The position numbers were made by a program, and so were the translations under genes. Positions 17,690 through 25,516 of a stretch of 64,000 bases of DNA are shown here, in pieces. The notes under the pieces are model-generated. The model saw nothing but the letters and a program-made list of their open reading frames with translations. It ran no database searches and was not told the origin of the DNA. The stretch comes from an uncultured Eubacterium sp. (GTDB lineage: Bacteria > Bacillota > Clostridia > Oscillospirales > CAG-272): positions 1-64,000 of the forward strand of contig UQUT01000007.1 of the NCBI GenBank assembly GCA_900544285.1, in the 5' to 3' direction. Numbering within the stretch: the stretch's first letter is position 1; every line of letters starts with the position of its first letter.

Positions 17690-17718
17690 CGGCGCTTTGC
17701 GGCAAAGCACGATATAAC

Positions 17719-17747
17719 TTGACAAATCTTCCGATTTGCTTTATAAT
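17719..17747 (+). promoter_or_regulatory. Consensus sigma-A promoter of the 98-aa orphan gene
   Basis: Perfect TTGACA (17719-17724), 17-bp spacer, perfect TATAAT (17742-17747). A small GCTTTG-CGG-CAAAGC hairpin lies just upstream (17694-17708) after divIC. Confidence 0.75.
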
Positions 17748-17779
17748 GAATGTAATAAATACTGAAAGGTCTGATAAAA

Positions 17780-18076
17780 ATGAGTGAAAATAAAGCACCG
17801 CTGGACGGAAAGTATCTCATGTACAAGGGCAAGCCTCTTGTCAGAGAAAAGAATGTAATAGTTTATGGCGACATGAAGGATAAATTTTATCTTTTCCTTA
17901 TGATACTCACAGAGAAAAAGCTGGATGACGGCAAAACCGTTCCGGATTCAATCCTCATTCAGGTGCTTGATACGGACGGAAAGATCATAAAGCAGGGACA
18001 GAAAAACGGTCTTTACGAAGCCATGGATATAGGTACGATATGGCTTGAAAGAGCCATTGCGGACTCAAAGAAATAA
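17780..18076 (+). CDS. Conserved-looking 98-aa protein of unknown function
   Basis: 98 aa; I do not recognise a family. The start has a good SD (GAAAGG) 11 nt upstream and the gene has its own consensus promoter and a strong terminator, so it is a real, probably well-expressed single-gene unit. The product is soluble, mixed-charge and likely beta-rich: KYLMYKGKPLVREKNVIVYGD, then DKFYLFLMILTEKK and SILIQVLDTDGKIIKQGQ. No signal peptide, membrane helix or cysteine is present. It sits between cell division/spore genes and ileS with no obvious functional tie. Confidence 0.75.
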   Translation: MSENKAPLDGKYLMYKGKPLVREKNVIVYGDMKDKFYLFLMILTEKKLDDGKTVPDSILIQVLDTDGKIIKQGQKNGLYEAMDIGTIWLERAIADSKK

Positions 18077-18085
18077 TCAAAACAA

Positions 18086-18113
18086 AAAATCTGCGCATAA
18101 CGCAGATTTTTTT
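18086..18113 (+). terminator. Intrinsic terminator of the 98-aa gene
   Basis: ATCTGCG (18089-18095) and CGCAGAT (18101-18107) close a CATAA loop and are followed by a run of seven or so Ts. Confidence 0.85.
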
Positions 18114-18124
18114 ATAATCCAAAG

Positions 18125-18151
18125 AAAAGCAACGGGATAACCGTTGCTTTT
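18125..18151 (-). terminator. Intrinsic terminator of ileS
   Basis: GCAACGG and CCGTTGC pair around a 5-nt loop. On the minus strand the stem is followed by CTTTTC, 10 nt after the ileS stop. It also carries Ts on the plus strand and may act in both directions. Confidence 0.75.
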
Positions 18152-18161
18152 GGTTTTATTT

Positions 18162-21100
18162 TCAGAGCTTTTCAACTCCGAGCTTTACAGCCTGACCATT
18201 GAGATCCCAGTCCTTTGCGGCGGCAAAGTCCGTATCAAAGACGACGTCCTTTGCGAGAACTTCGCCTTTTATTTCGTCGAAATTCTTTCTGACAACGTCC
18301 TTTATAACGTCGCTGCCGGAGATATAAACACGGATATTGTCCATAACCTCAAATCCGCTCTCCTTGCGCATTGTCTGAATTTTTGAGACAAGCTCGCGCA
18401 TATAGCCCTCTTCGATGAGCTCCGGAGTGAGGTTTGTATCAAGAACAACAGTTATTCCGTGGTCTGAGTTTGAAGCAAAGCCGGGCGTCTGTGCCGCGTC
18501 TATGAGCAGATCCTCTTCCGTGAGCGCGGCTTTCGTATCGCCGAGGTCAAGGGTGAGCGTACCTGTCGATTTAAGTTCTGCCATTGCGGCGTTGCCGTCG
18601 ACAGAAGAAAGAAGCTCGCGTATCTTGCCGAGATACTTTCCGTATTTCGGACCGACTGTGCGCAACTGGGGCTTGAAGGAATAAGTCGTGAAGGCACTTA
18701 CGTCGCTTGTAAACTCAACGCTCTTTACGTTCAACTCGTCTGCGATGATATCCGTGAAATATTTCGGGAGAGAGAAGTCAGCCTTGATATACATCTTTGC
18801 GATGGGCTGGCGGTTTTTTATCTGCGCCGTGTTTCTGCCCGCTCTTCCGAGAACGACGATATCAAGCACGTCTTCCATGCGCTCTTCAAGCTCGCTGTCG
18901 ATATAACTTTCGTTTGCGACGGGGAAGTCGCAGAGGTGGACGCTTATCGGGGCGGTCTTATCAACGCTGCAAACAAGGTTTCTGTATATCTCGTCCGTCA
19001 TAAACGGGATCATCGGAGCGGCAACCTTGGAAACGGTTACAAGAGCCGTATAAAGCGTCATATAAGCATTGATTTTGTCCTGCTCCATGCCGGGCGTCCA
19101 GAAGCGTTCGCGGCTTCTGCGGACATACCAGTTTGAAAGCTCGTCGACAAAGTTGTCAAGCGCGCGGGCGGTCTCCGTTATCTTGTATGTGTCAAGATCC
19201 GTATCGACTGTCTTTATAAGCGTTGAAAGCTTGGAAAGCAACCACTTATCCATAACGGAGAGCTTGTCATAGTCGAGAGTGTATTTTGTCGGATCGAAAT
19301 TGTCTATATTTGCATAAAGCACAAAGAACGCATATGTGTTCCAGAGAGTGCCCATAAACTTTCTCTGACCTTCTATGACGGCGTCATCGTGGAACCTGTT
19401 GGGAAGCCACGGTGCGCTGTTTGAATAGAAATACCAGCGGATAGCGTCTGCGCCGTGCTTTTTGAGTGCGTCAAACGGATCTACGGCGTTGCCTTTTGAT
19501 TTTGACATCTTCTGACCGTGTTCGTCCTGAACGTGTCCGAGAACGATAACGTTCTGATAGGGAGCTTTGTTGAACAGGATAGTGCTTTCCGCGAGGAGCG
19601 AATGGAACCAGCCTCTCGTTTGGTCGACAGCCTCCGAAATGAACTGAGCGGGGAACTGTCTCTCAAAGAGTTCCTTGTTTTCAAAGGGATAATGATACTG
19701 CGCGAAGGGCATTGCGCCGGAGTCAAACCAGCAGTCAAGCACCTCGGGAACGCGGTGCATGTCCTTTCCGCATTCGGGACATTTTATTGTTATCTCGTCG
19801 ATATACGGGCGATGGAATTCAACGGTCTTTGCCTTTTCGTTGCCGCTCAGCTCATAGAGCTCCTGTCTGCTGCCTATGCAATGACGATGTCCGCATTCGC
19901 ATTCCCATATCGGGAGCGGGGTACCCCAGTAACGGTTGCGGGAGATAGCCCAGTCCTGAATGTTTTCAAGCCAGTTACCGAAGCGCCCTTTGCCGATCGA
20001 TTCCGGTATCCAGTTTATCGTGTTATTGTTACGGATAAGGTCATCTTTTACAGCCGTTTCGCGGATATACCAGGATTCTCTTGCGTAATAGATGAGGGGG
20101 GTGTCGCATCTCCAGCAATGCGGATAGCTATGCTCAAACTTCGGAGCGTCGAAGAGCAGACCCTTAGCACGAAGGTCGTCCAGAATCATAGGGTCGGCTT
20201 TTTTAACAAACACGCCGGCATAAGGTGTTTCCGCCGTCATATTGCCTCTGCTGTCAACGAGCTGAACAAACGGAAGGTCATATTTTTTGCCGACCTTTGA
20301 GTCGTCCTCACCGAAGGCGGGAGCGATATGAACAACGCCGGTGCCGTCTGTAAGAGTTACGTAATCATCGCAGACGACATAAAAAGCTTTCTTGCCCTGC
20401 TTTTTGCAGATGTCGACGGCGCAGTCGAAAAGCGGCTCGTATTCTTTATATTCAAGGTCTTTTCCCGTGAACGTTTCGAGGATTTCGTATGCGGGCTGAC
20501 CGTCCTTTGCGAGTTTGCCGAGAACCGTATCGAGAAGGTCTTTTGCCATGTAATATGTGTAGCCGTCCGCAGCCTTGACCTTTGCATACGTATATTCCGC
20601 GTTCACGCAGAGTGCGACGTTTGAGGGGAGAGTCCATGGGGTCGTCGTCCACGCGAGAATATATGCGTCCTCACCGACAACCTTGAAGCGGGCAACAGCG
20701 GAGCGCTCCTTTACGTCTTTATATCCCTGAGCGACTTCTGCGCTTGAAAGGGGAGTTCCGCAGCGGGGGCAGTAGGGAACTATTTTGAAGCCTTTGTAAA
20801 GCAAACCCTTGTCCCATATCTGGCGGAGCGCCCACCATTCGGACTCAATATAATCGTCGTGATAGGTTACGTACGGATGATCCATATCAGCCCAGAAGCC
20901 GACCGTGCCCGAGAAGTCTTCCCACATTCCTTTGTATTTCCATACGCTCTCTTTGCATTTGTCTATAAAGGGAGCAATACCGTACTGCTCAATCTGATCC
21001 TTTCCGTCAAGGCCGAGGAGCTTTTCCACCTCAATCTCAACGGGGAGACCGTGAGTATCCCAGCCGGCTTTGCGGGGGACATAGTAGCCCTTCATGGTGC

Positions 21101-21314
21101 GGTATCTCGGAATCATATCCTTGATGACGCGCGTGAGAACGTGACCTATGTGCGGCTTGCCGTTTGCTGTCGGGGGACCGTCATAGAAGGTGTAGACTCT
21201 CGAGCCCTCGCGCTGTTCCATACTTTTTTCAAAGATGTGATTTTCCTTCCAGAACTCGAGCGTCTTTTTCTCTCTGTCCACAAATCCGAGATTTGTCGAA
21301 ACGCTTTCAAACAT
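18162..21314 (-). CDS. ileS: Isoleucyl-tRNA synthetase, IleRS2-like
   Basis: 1050 aa class I synthetase charging tRNA-Ile. The HIGH motif is in PPTANGKPHIGHVLTRVIKD (about 47-66), and KMSKS in GQKMSKSKGNAVDPFDAL near 600. An editing (CP1) domain lies between, with the WTTTPWTLPSN segment. PYCPRCGTPLSSAEVAQGY and the overall length (1050 rather than about 930) fit the second, eukaryote-like bacterial type IleRS2. The anticodon-binding C-terminus is present. Expression is under the T-box leader at 21340-21610. Confidence 0.95.
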   Translation of the reverse strand: MFESVSTNLGFVDREKKTLEFWKENHIFEKSMEQREGSRVYTFYDGPPTANGKPHIGHVLTRVIKDMIPRYRTMKGYYVPRKAGWDTHGLPVEIEVEKLLGLDGKDQIEQYGIAPFIDKCKESVWKYKGMWEDFSGTVGFWADMDHPYVTYHDDYIESEWWALRQIWDKGLLYKGFKIVPYCPRCGTPLSSAEVAQGYKDVKERSAVARFKVVGEDAYILAWTTTPWTLPSNVALCVNAEYTYAKVKAADGYTYYMAKDLLDTVLGKLAKDGQPAYEILETFTGKDLEYKEYEPLFDCAVDICKKQGKKAFYVVCDDYVTLTDGTGVVHIAPAFGEDDSKVGKKYDLPFVQLVDSRGNMTAETPYAGVFVKKADPMILDDLRAKGLLFDAPKFEHSYPHCWRCDTPLIYYARESWYIRETAVKDDLIRNNNTINWIPESIGKGRFGNWLENIQDWAISRNRYWGTPLPIWECECGHRHCIGSRQELYELSGNEKAKTVEFHRPYIDEITIKCPECGKDMHRVPEVLDCWFDSGAMPFAQYHYPFENKELFERQFPAQFISEAVDQTRGWFHSLLAESTILFNKAPYQNVIVLGHVQDEHGQKMSKSKGNAVDPFDALKKHGADAIRWYFYSNSAPWLPNRFHDDAVIEGQRKFMGTLWNTYAFFVLYANIDNFDPTKYTLDYDKLSVMDKWLLSKLSTLIKTVDTDLDTYKITETARALDNFVDELSNWYVRRSRERFWTPGMEQDKINAYMTLYTALVTVSKVAAPMIPFMTDEIYRNLVCSVDKTAPISVHLCDFPVANESYIDSELEERMEDVLDIVVLGRAGRNTAQIKNRQPIAKMYIKADFSLPKYFTDIIADELNVKSVEFTSDVSAFTTYSFKPQLRTVGPKYGKYLGKIRELLSSVDGNAAMAELKSTGTLTLDLGDTKAALTEEDLLIDAAQTPGFASNSDHGITVVLDTNLTPELIEEGYMRELVSKIQTMRKESGFEVMDNIRVYISGSDVIKDVVRKNFDEIKGEVLAKDVVFDTDFAAAKDWDLNGQAVKLGVEKL

Positions 21315-21339
21315 TTTATAACCTCCGAAAATTTAATAT

Positions 21340-21610
21340 CATTATTTTTGCGGGAAATAAAAAAACTCCGCCCGCGCATAACGGGACGGAGAAAAATCCG
21401 CAACCACCCGCAGAGCATACGCAAATATGCTTCTCTGTTTACGGAGAGAAACCGTCGGAGCTTAGTCGGCTTTCGCCTTTCTGCACCGCAACTCGGAAGT
21501 GATTTTCGCTCTCCGCGCTCATCGCCGACCTTTCACCGTCGTCGGCTCGCTATGGATGGGTTTGCGGGGCTACTGTCTTCGTCACAGTCTTTAACGAGTT
21601 TATTCAACTT
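21340..21610 (-). ncRNA. T-box leader (tRNA-Ile sensing) of ileS
   Basis: This 370-nt gap between ileS and the next gene holds a T-box riboswitch on the minus strand. The T-box core reads GGGTGGTTGCGGA (21397-21409), a slight variant of GGGTGGNACCGCG. A strong terminator follows (21366-21391 plus T-run), and the antiterminator would use its 5' arm. Upstream are stem I-like pairings and an AAAATCACTTC segment, where ATC (21501-21503) is the likely isoleucine specifier codon. Uncharged tRNA-Ile would favour read-through. Stem boundaries are approximate. Confidence 0.88.
21357..21391 (-). terminator. T-box-controlled terminator of the ileS leader
   Basis: On the minus strand CTCCGTCCCG and CGGGCGGAG form the stem (21366-21391), followed by TTTTTTTATTT. 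It lies directly after the T-box core and about 50 nt before ileS. Confidence 0.85.
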
Positions 21611-21615
21611 GTATT

Positions 21616-21644
21616 ATTATATTTTAACCGGCGACTGTTGTCAA
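21616..21644 (-). promoter_or_regulatory. Perfect consensus sigma-A promoter of ileS
   Basis: On the minus strand TTGACA (21639-21644), 17-bp spacer, TATAAT (21616-21621). Transcription would begin near 21609, giving a leader of about 295 nt that contains the T-box. Confidence 0.85.
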
Positions 21645-21684
21645 GTCATTTTTGCAATTATTGCGCCTGCGCGGACAAAAAACG

Positions 21685-22350
21685 TCATTTATTGAAGGGG
21701 CAGACGCTTATGCAAATGCCGCAAACCGCGCCTCTGCCGATATTTTTATACGTTTTCATATGCTCGGAGCACTTTTTTGCGTCAAAGATTGTGCTTCTGT
21801 CTGCGCCCGGAACATAAATTTCGCCGGTTATCGCTCCCGCGGGACAGGCGTCACGGCATATCGTGCAATCTCCGCAGAGACAAGACCGGATATCTCTTTG
21901 AGGAACAAGGGGCATATCCGTCAGCACGGTGGCAAATCTTACGGCGGAGCCGAACTCTGTTATCAGAAGTCCGTTCTTGCCGACAAATCCCAGTCCGGAA
22001 AGCACGGCTCCCGTTTTGTGCGGAAAAATTCCGCGATATTCCTCTTTTTTGTCAGGCGTGCTTTGCGACGCGGCGACGGGAAGGGCGAGATAGCCCGCAT
22101 TTTCTATAAATGAAACGGCGTCAAGAGCGATACTGTCAAGACGGGCGTTCGTCGCGCGGTAATGCTGAAAATATTCCATCGTCGGCGCGCCGTCTATCGT
22201 TTTTATGACCGCGCGTGACAGTTTTCTTGCAATCGTAACCGCATAGCCGTATTCCGGGTGCTCCGGAGAGCGACTTTCTCCTAACTCCGAAAAGCCGACA
22301 AGATCCGCTCCTGCCGCTTTCAGTAGTTTTTCAAGCTCTTTTTCGTACAT
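21685..22350 (-). CDS. Epoxyqueuosine reductase-like double [4Fe-4S] protein
   Basis: 221 aa. The C-terminal third carries two ferredoxin-like cysteine sets, CLCGDCTICRDACPAGA and then C..., CGICISVCPFN, as in QueG-related proteins. Upstream is the family motif HKTGAVLSGLGFVGKNGLLIT. QueG proper is about 350-390 aa with C-terminal HEAT repeats; this one stops after the clusters and is a short relative, so queuosine reduction is not assured and cobalamin binding cannot be judged. The SD GGAGG (22357-22361) partly overlaps a large hairpin. No queA or tgt is nearby. Confidence 0.75.
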   Translation of the reverse strand: MYEKELEKLLKAAGADLVGFSELGESRSPEHPEYGYAVTIARKLSRAVIKTIDGAPTMEYFQHYRATNARLDSIALDAVSFIENAGYLALPVAASQSTPDKKEEYRGIFPHKTGAVLSGLGFVGKNGLLITEFGSAVRFATVLTDMPLVPQRDIRSCLCGDCTICRDACPAGAITGEIYVPGADRSTIFDAKKCSEHMKTYKNIGRGAVCGICISVCPFNK

Positions 22351-22359
22351 ATAAAGCCT

Positions 22360-22404
22360 CCGCCGTCATGTAATATCAATTTACATGATATCACAGAACG
22401 GCGG
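22360..22404 (-). other. Two-part hairpin over the SD of the iron-sulfur gene
   Basis: Outer arms CCGCCGT (22360-22366) and ACGGCGG (22398-22404) enclose an inner stem CATGTAA/TTACATG (22367-22373, 22381-22387) with a 7-nt loop. There is no T-run. On the minus strand the outer 3' arm abuts the GGAGG SD of the downstream gene, so it may act on translation or mark the PBP mRNA end. Confidence 0.45.
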
Positions 22405-22416
22405 CGCTTGCAAGTG

Positions 22417-24852
22417 CTATTCATCCTCATCGGGAAGATAAATTTTTTCTTCGTAGTGTTCTTCTTCGTAGCGATAATGCGGGCAGGCTCTGTTATATGC
22501 GCTCTGAACGCCGGAGGTTCCGCAGTATTCGCCGGATGACAGTAGCGATTCAAAATATGCCTTGCCGACGTCAAGCGAAGGTTCTTTGAGTGGCGAAAGA
22601 TCCCTGTAAACAAACTGTGCGTCCGTTATTTTTATTTGGCAAGGAAAGCTCCGGATGACTTTTATAAGCGACTTAACAGTGGTCTTTTCATCACATTCGC
22701 CGAGCGATACTCCGCCTCCGGAGCAGATTCTGACCTCTCTGTGGACATCGCATTTTTCTTTCGGCTCCGTGCCCTTTATAAAATATCCGGTTTCGATACG
22801 GTGACCTCTCGGGTCGAGCAGGCAGCTTTTCGACGGAACGAGCCCCGAATCCTTGCAATAAAGGCAGGTAACAACGTTTCCGCTCTTCGGAAATTCCGTA
22901 TGCCTTTCTGACTGTGGTATGAGGTCGAATATGCCACCCATAACGGCGTCAAATATCTGTGCTGCGGGATTTGCCTTGAAATATCCGACGTCGCGTGCGT
23001 CTGTAAAACCGTACCAGACGCCGCAGATAAGGTCCGGCGTGTAGCCGATGAACCATCTGTCCGTGTTTGCGTTCGACGTGCCGGTTTTTCCTGCGACTTC
23101 TGTCTTCCTGCCGAGCGTCACGCAGGAAGCCGTGCCGCCCGCAGAGACGACAGTCTTCATCATCTCCGTCATTACCCCTGCGCTTTCCGCGCTGATTGCT
23201 TTTCTGCCGCCTCCGTCATTTGAAAGGAGAAGGTTCCCGTCCTTGTCGTAGACCTCTGTATAGAAATGGGGCGAGGAGCAGATGCCCTCTGCGGGGAACA
23301 TCGTGTATGCACCCGTCATTTCAAGAAGTGAAATCCCGCGGCTGACAGCGCCGAGCGCAAGGGGCGCCTCCGCTATGTCGGAAAGGTAGCCGCCGTCAGC
23401 TTTTTTCTCCTTTTCGACGAGAGTCGAAATGCCGACTTTGTCCCGCAAAAATGCAAACGAATTCTCCTTTCCGAGCCGTTCGAGAACATTTACGGCAACG
23501 GTGTTCGTTGATACCTTCAGCGCCTGGCTGACTGTTGTAAGTCCGGAATAGACGCGCGGATTGTTCTTCGGCCAGAGAGAGTAATTTCCCGATGAGAGCT
23601 TGGTTATTTTCGTCGGAACGTCATCGAAAACGGTTGCCCAGGTTATAAGCCCACGGTCGATCGCGGGAGCATAGACCGATACGGGTTTTATGACCGAGCC
23701 CGGCGAGCGGAGCATCTGGGTAGAAAGGCTGAGTATTCTGTCCGACGATTTTTCGCCCCTTCCCCCGATTATCGCGAGAACTGCGCCCCGCTTGTCCATT
23801 ATCACAGCTGCCGACTGCGCCTCGCCGCTCGTGCTTTTCGGGAAATTTCCGTTTTGCAGATAATATTCTTCGAGATATTTCTGCATTTTGACGTTCATCG
23901 TCGTGTCGACAGTAAGTACGCCGCTGTATATGAGGGCTGACGCCGCCTTACGGCTCATGTTTTTCTGCTCGCAAAGATCGGCGATGAGTTCCTCTATCAG
24001 GCTGTCCGTAAACCACGAATTCTTTGATCCCGTCGACTTTTTCGGAGTTATTTTAAGCTCCGGAACCTCCGCCAGCGCCTTGCGATACTCATCATCTGAA
24101 AGATACCCCAGCTCGTTCATGCGGGAGAGAACGATGTCCCTTCTGCGGCGGTTGTTTTCGGGGCTGACTATCGGGTCGTACCTGGTGGGGTACTGAATTA
24201 TTGCCGCAAGCGACGCCCCTTCTGCGACTGTCAGCTCGGAGACCTTCTTCCCAAAATATTTTTCGGCGGCGGTTTCAACTCCGTAGCATCCCTGTGAAAG
24301 ATAAACGGTGTTTAGGTACATTTCAAGAATCTCCCGCTTCGATTTTTGTTTTTCAAGTTCGGTTGCACGCTTTATTTCGGAAATTTTTCGCTTGACAGTC
24401 ACCTCTGAACTACCCGTCAGATTTTTTATAAGCTGTTGCGTTATGGTTGAACCGCCGTATCCCTGCGACGACGGCGAAACAAAGCTCAGGATTGCGCCTC
24501 CCGTGCGATAAAGGTCGACACCGTTGTGATCATAAAAACGGTGATCTTCTATGGCGATAAACGCATTTGCAACGTGTTCCGGAATCGAATCGATGTCCGC
24601 AAAGATCCGGTTTTCGAGTCCGTACAGTCGCTGGTCCTCAAGCTCAACCGCCGCCCCGACATCGTTTTTGACATAGATTTTCGTTGTCAGTCCGTGAGAA
24701 TAGAAAAGTGTGTCCGTATCGAGCTCGGCGTCAATGCTTCTGTAATATATATAAAAATCCGCGATAAGAATTACCGAAGTGAAGATTACCGTCAGAAATA
24801 TCGCAAGAATTATTTTCGGAAATATATGCTTTTTGGTTTTGACTTTTTTCAT
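22417..24852 (-). CDS. Class A penicillin-binding protein (PBP1A-like)
   Basis: 811 aa bifunctional peptidoglycan synthase. A cytoplasmic N-terminus and membrane anchor (about 8-32) lead to the GT51 glycosyltransferase: catalytic Glu in IAIEDHRFYDHNGVD, then GGSTITQQLIKNL and KRKISEIKRATELE. The transpeptidase domain has SxxK in SPGSVIKP, SxN in VSTNTVA, and KTGTSN. The C-terminal region is cysteine-containing (CLYCKDSG, CGTSGVQ) and acidic at the end (LPDEDE). It polymerises lipid II and crosslinks stems outside the membrane. The gene is divergent from the BofC-like gene. Confidence 0.94.
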   Translation of the reverse strand: MKKVKTKKHIFPKIILAIFLTVIFTSVILIADFYIYYRSIDAELDTDTLFYSHGLTTKIYVKNDVGAAVELEDQRLYGLENRIFADIDSIPEHVANAFIAIEDHRFYDHNGVDLYRTGGAILSFVSPSSQGYGGSTITQQLIKNLTGSSEVTVKRKISEIKRATELEKQKSKREILEMYLNTVYLSQGCYGVETAAEKYFGKKVSELTVAEGASLAAIIQYPTRYDPIVSPENNRRRRDIVLSRMNELGYLSDDEYRKALAEVPELKITPKKSTGSKNSWFTDSLIEELIADLCEQKNMSRKAASALIYSGVLTVDTTMNVKMQKYLEEYYLQNGNFPKSTSGEAQSAAVIMDKRGAVLAIIGGRGEKSSDRILSLSTQMLRSPGSVIKPVSVYAPAIDRGLITWATVFDDVPTKITKLSSGNYSLWPKNNPRVYSGLTTVSQALKVSTNTVAVNVLERLGKENSFAFLRDKVGISTLVEKEKKADGGYLSDIAEAPLALGAVSRGISLLEMTGAYTMFPAEGICSSPHFYTEVYDKDGNLLLSNDGGGRKAISAESAGVMTEMMKTVVSAGGTASCVTLGRKTEVAGKTGTSNANTDRWFIGYTPDLICGVWYGFTDARDVGYFKANPAAQIFDAVMGGIFDLIPQSERHTEFPKSGNVVTCLYCKDSGLVPSKSCLLDPRGHRIETGYFIKGTEPKEKCDVHREVRICSGGGVSLGECDEKTTVKSLIKVIRSFPCQIKITDAQFVYRDLSPLKEPSLDVGKAYFESLLSSGEYCGTSGVQSAYNRACPHYRYEEEHYEEKIYLPDEDE

Positions 24853-24943
24853 AATATCCGCCTTTTTGAATTTTTATATGAATATTATGGATTTTCGCGT
24901 CAATAATATGTGCGTGAAACAAAAAATCTCAGAGGTGAATGTT

Positions 24944-25327
24944 ATGGAAAACGCAAGCAAAATTACGTTCGGGGCGGTTGTCCTGCTTCTTCTCGTGGCA
25001 ATTGTTCTTTCGGCGATATCGGTCTCCGTCGGATTTTCGATAAAAAATTCGGTAAAAGCGGCGGGCAAAAACAACGTGACGGAGGACGTCCCTGCGAATG
25101 CCAACGTTGACGGTACAAGCAGCACCGCAGGCGAAAAGAAAGCAATCTACAGAGTCTGTTCCGAGAGCGGCACGGTTGTTGTGAAAAATGCCGCGGGGAA
25201 AACGGTGAAAACGCTTGACATACGACTGTCATTTCTTCCGGAAGCGGACAGAGCTGCTCTTGAAAAGGGAATTGACATTTTCACCGATGGCGAGCTTTCG
25301 GCTCTCATAGCAGATTACACGAGATAA
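24944..25327 (+). CDS. Membrane-anchored protein with BofC C-terminal-like domain
   Basis: 127 aa from ATG 24944 (SD GAGGTG at 24932-24937). One membrane helix is at about 8-30. A polar linker rich in Asn/Thr/Ala follows, then a C-terminal domain YRVCSESGTVVVKNAAGK, TLDIRLSFLPEADRAALEKG, ELSALIADYTR. This last pattern (YxV...G.I.V...L-x-LP..D...L..GI.....EL..LI.DY) resembles the BofC C-terminal domain found in many clostridial proteins. Bacillus BofC restrains SpoIVB in the sigma-K checkpoint; whether this protein does so is unknown. A terminator follows. Confidence 0.65.
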   Translation: MENASKITFGAVVLLLLVAIVLSAISVSVGFSIKNSVKAAGKNNVTEDVPANANVDGTSSTAGEKKAIYRVCSESGTVVVKNAAGKTVKTLDIRLSFLPEADRAALEKGIDIFTDGELSALIADYTR

Positions 25328-25343
25328 GTTTTTCTCCTTATAA

Positions 25344-25378
25344 TAAAATGCGACGGAGGTTGTGCCCGTCGCATTTTT
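25344..25378 (+). terminator. Intrinsic terminator after the BofC-like gene
   Basis: ATGCGACGG (25348-25356) pairs with CCGTCGCAT (25366-25374) around a 9-nt loop, followed by TTTT. Confidence 0.85.
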
Positions 25379-25388
25379 ATTGCAGAAA

Positions 25389-25407
25389 AAATGTAAATTA
25401 AATGTAC
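25389..25407 (+). promoter_or_regulatory. AAATGTA(A/C) direct repeat, 11-bp phase, upstream of -35
   Basis: AAATGTAA (25389-25396) and AAATGTAC (25400-25407) are direct repeats one helical turn apart, ending 5 bp before the -35 box of the next promoter. Spacing and position are typical of OmpR/PhoB-type activator sites. The same 8-mer forms the palindrome at 198-216. Confidence 0.35.
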
Positions 25408-25412
25408 CTGAC

Positions 25413-25441
25413 TTGATTTTTTCTTTTGTTTGTGATATAAT
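25413..25441 (+). promoter_or_regulatory. Predicted sigma-A promoter of the DtxR/MntR-type gene
   Basis: -35 TTGATT (25413-25418), 17-bp spacer, -10 TATAAT (25436-25441); leader about 70 nt. Confidence 0.6.
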
Positions 25442-25457
25442 CCGATTGTATTAAGCG

Positions 25458-25489
25458 AAAATATACTTTGCAGACAAAAAATATACTTT
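25458..25489 (+). repeat. 20-bp-phased direct repeat AAAATATACTTT in the leader
   Basis: AAAATATACTTT occurs at 25458-25469 and again at 25478-25489, exactly 20 bp apart, between the promoter and the start codon. It could be a repressor binding pair for the metal-dependent regulator encoded next. Confidence 0.45.
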
Positions 25490-25516
25490 CGGAAAATCAG
25501 AATCGAGAAAGAAGTT

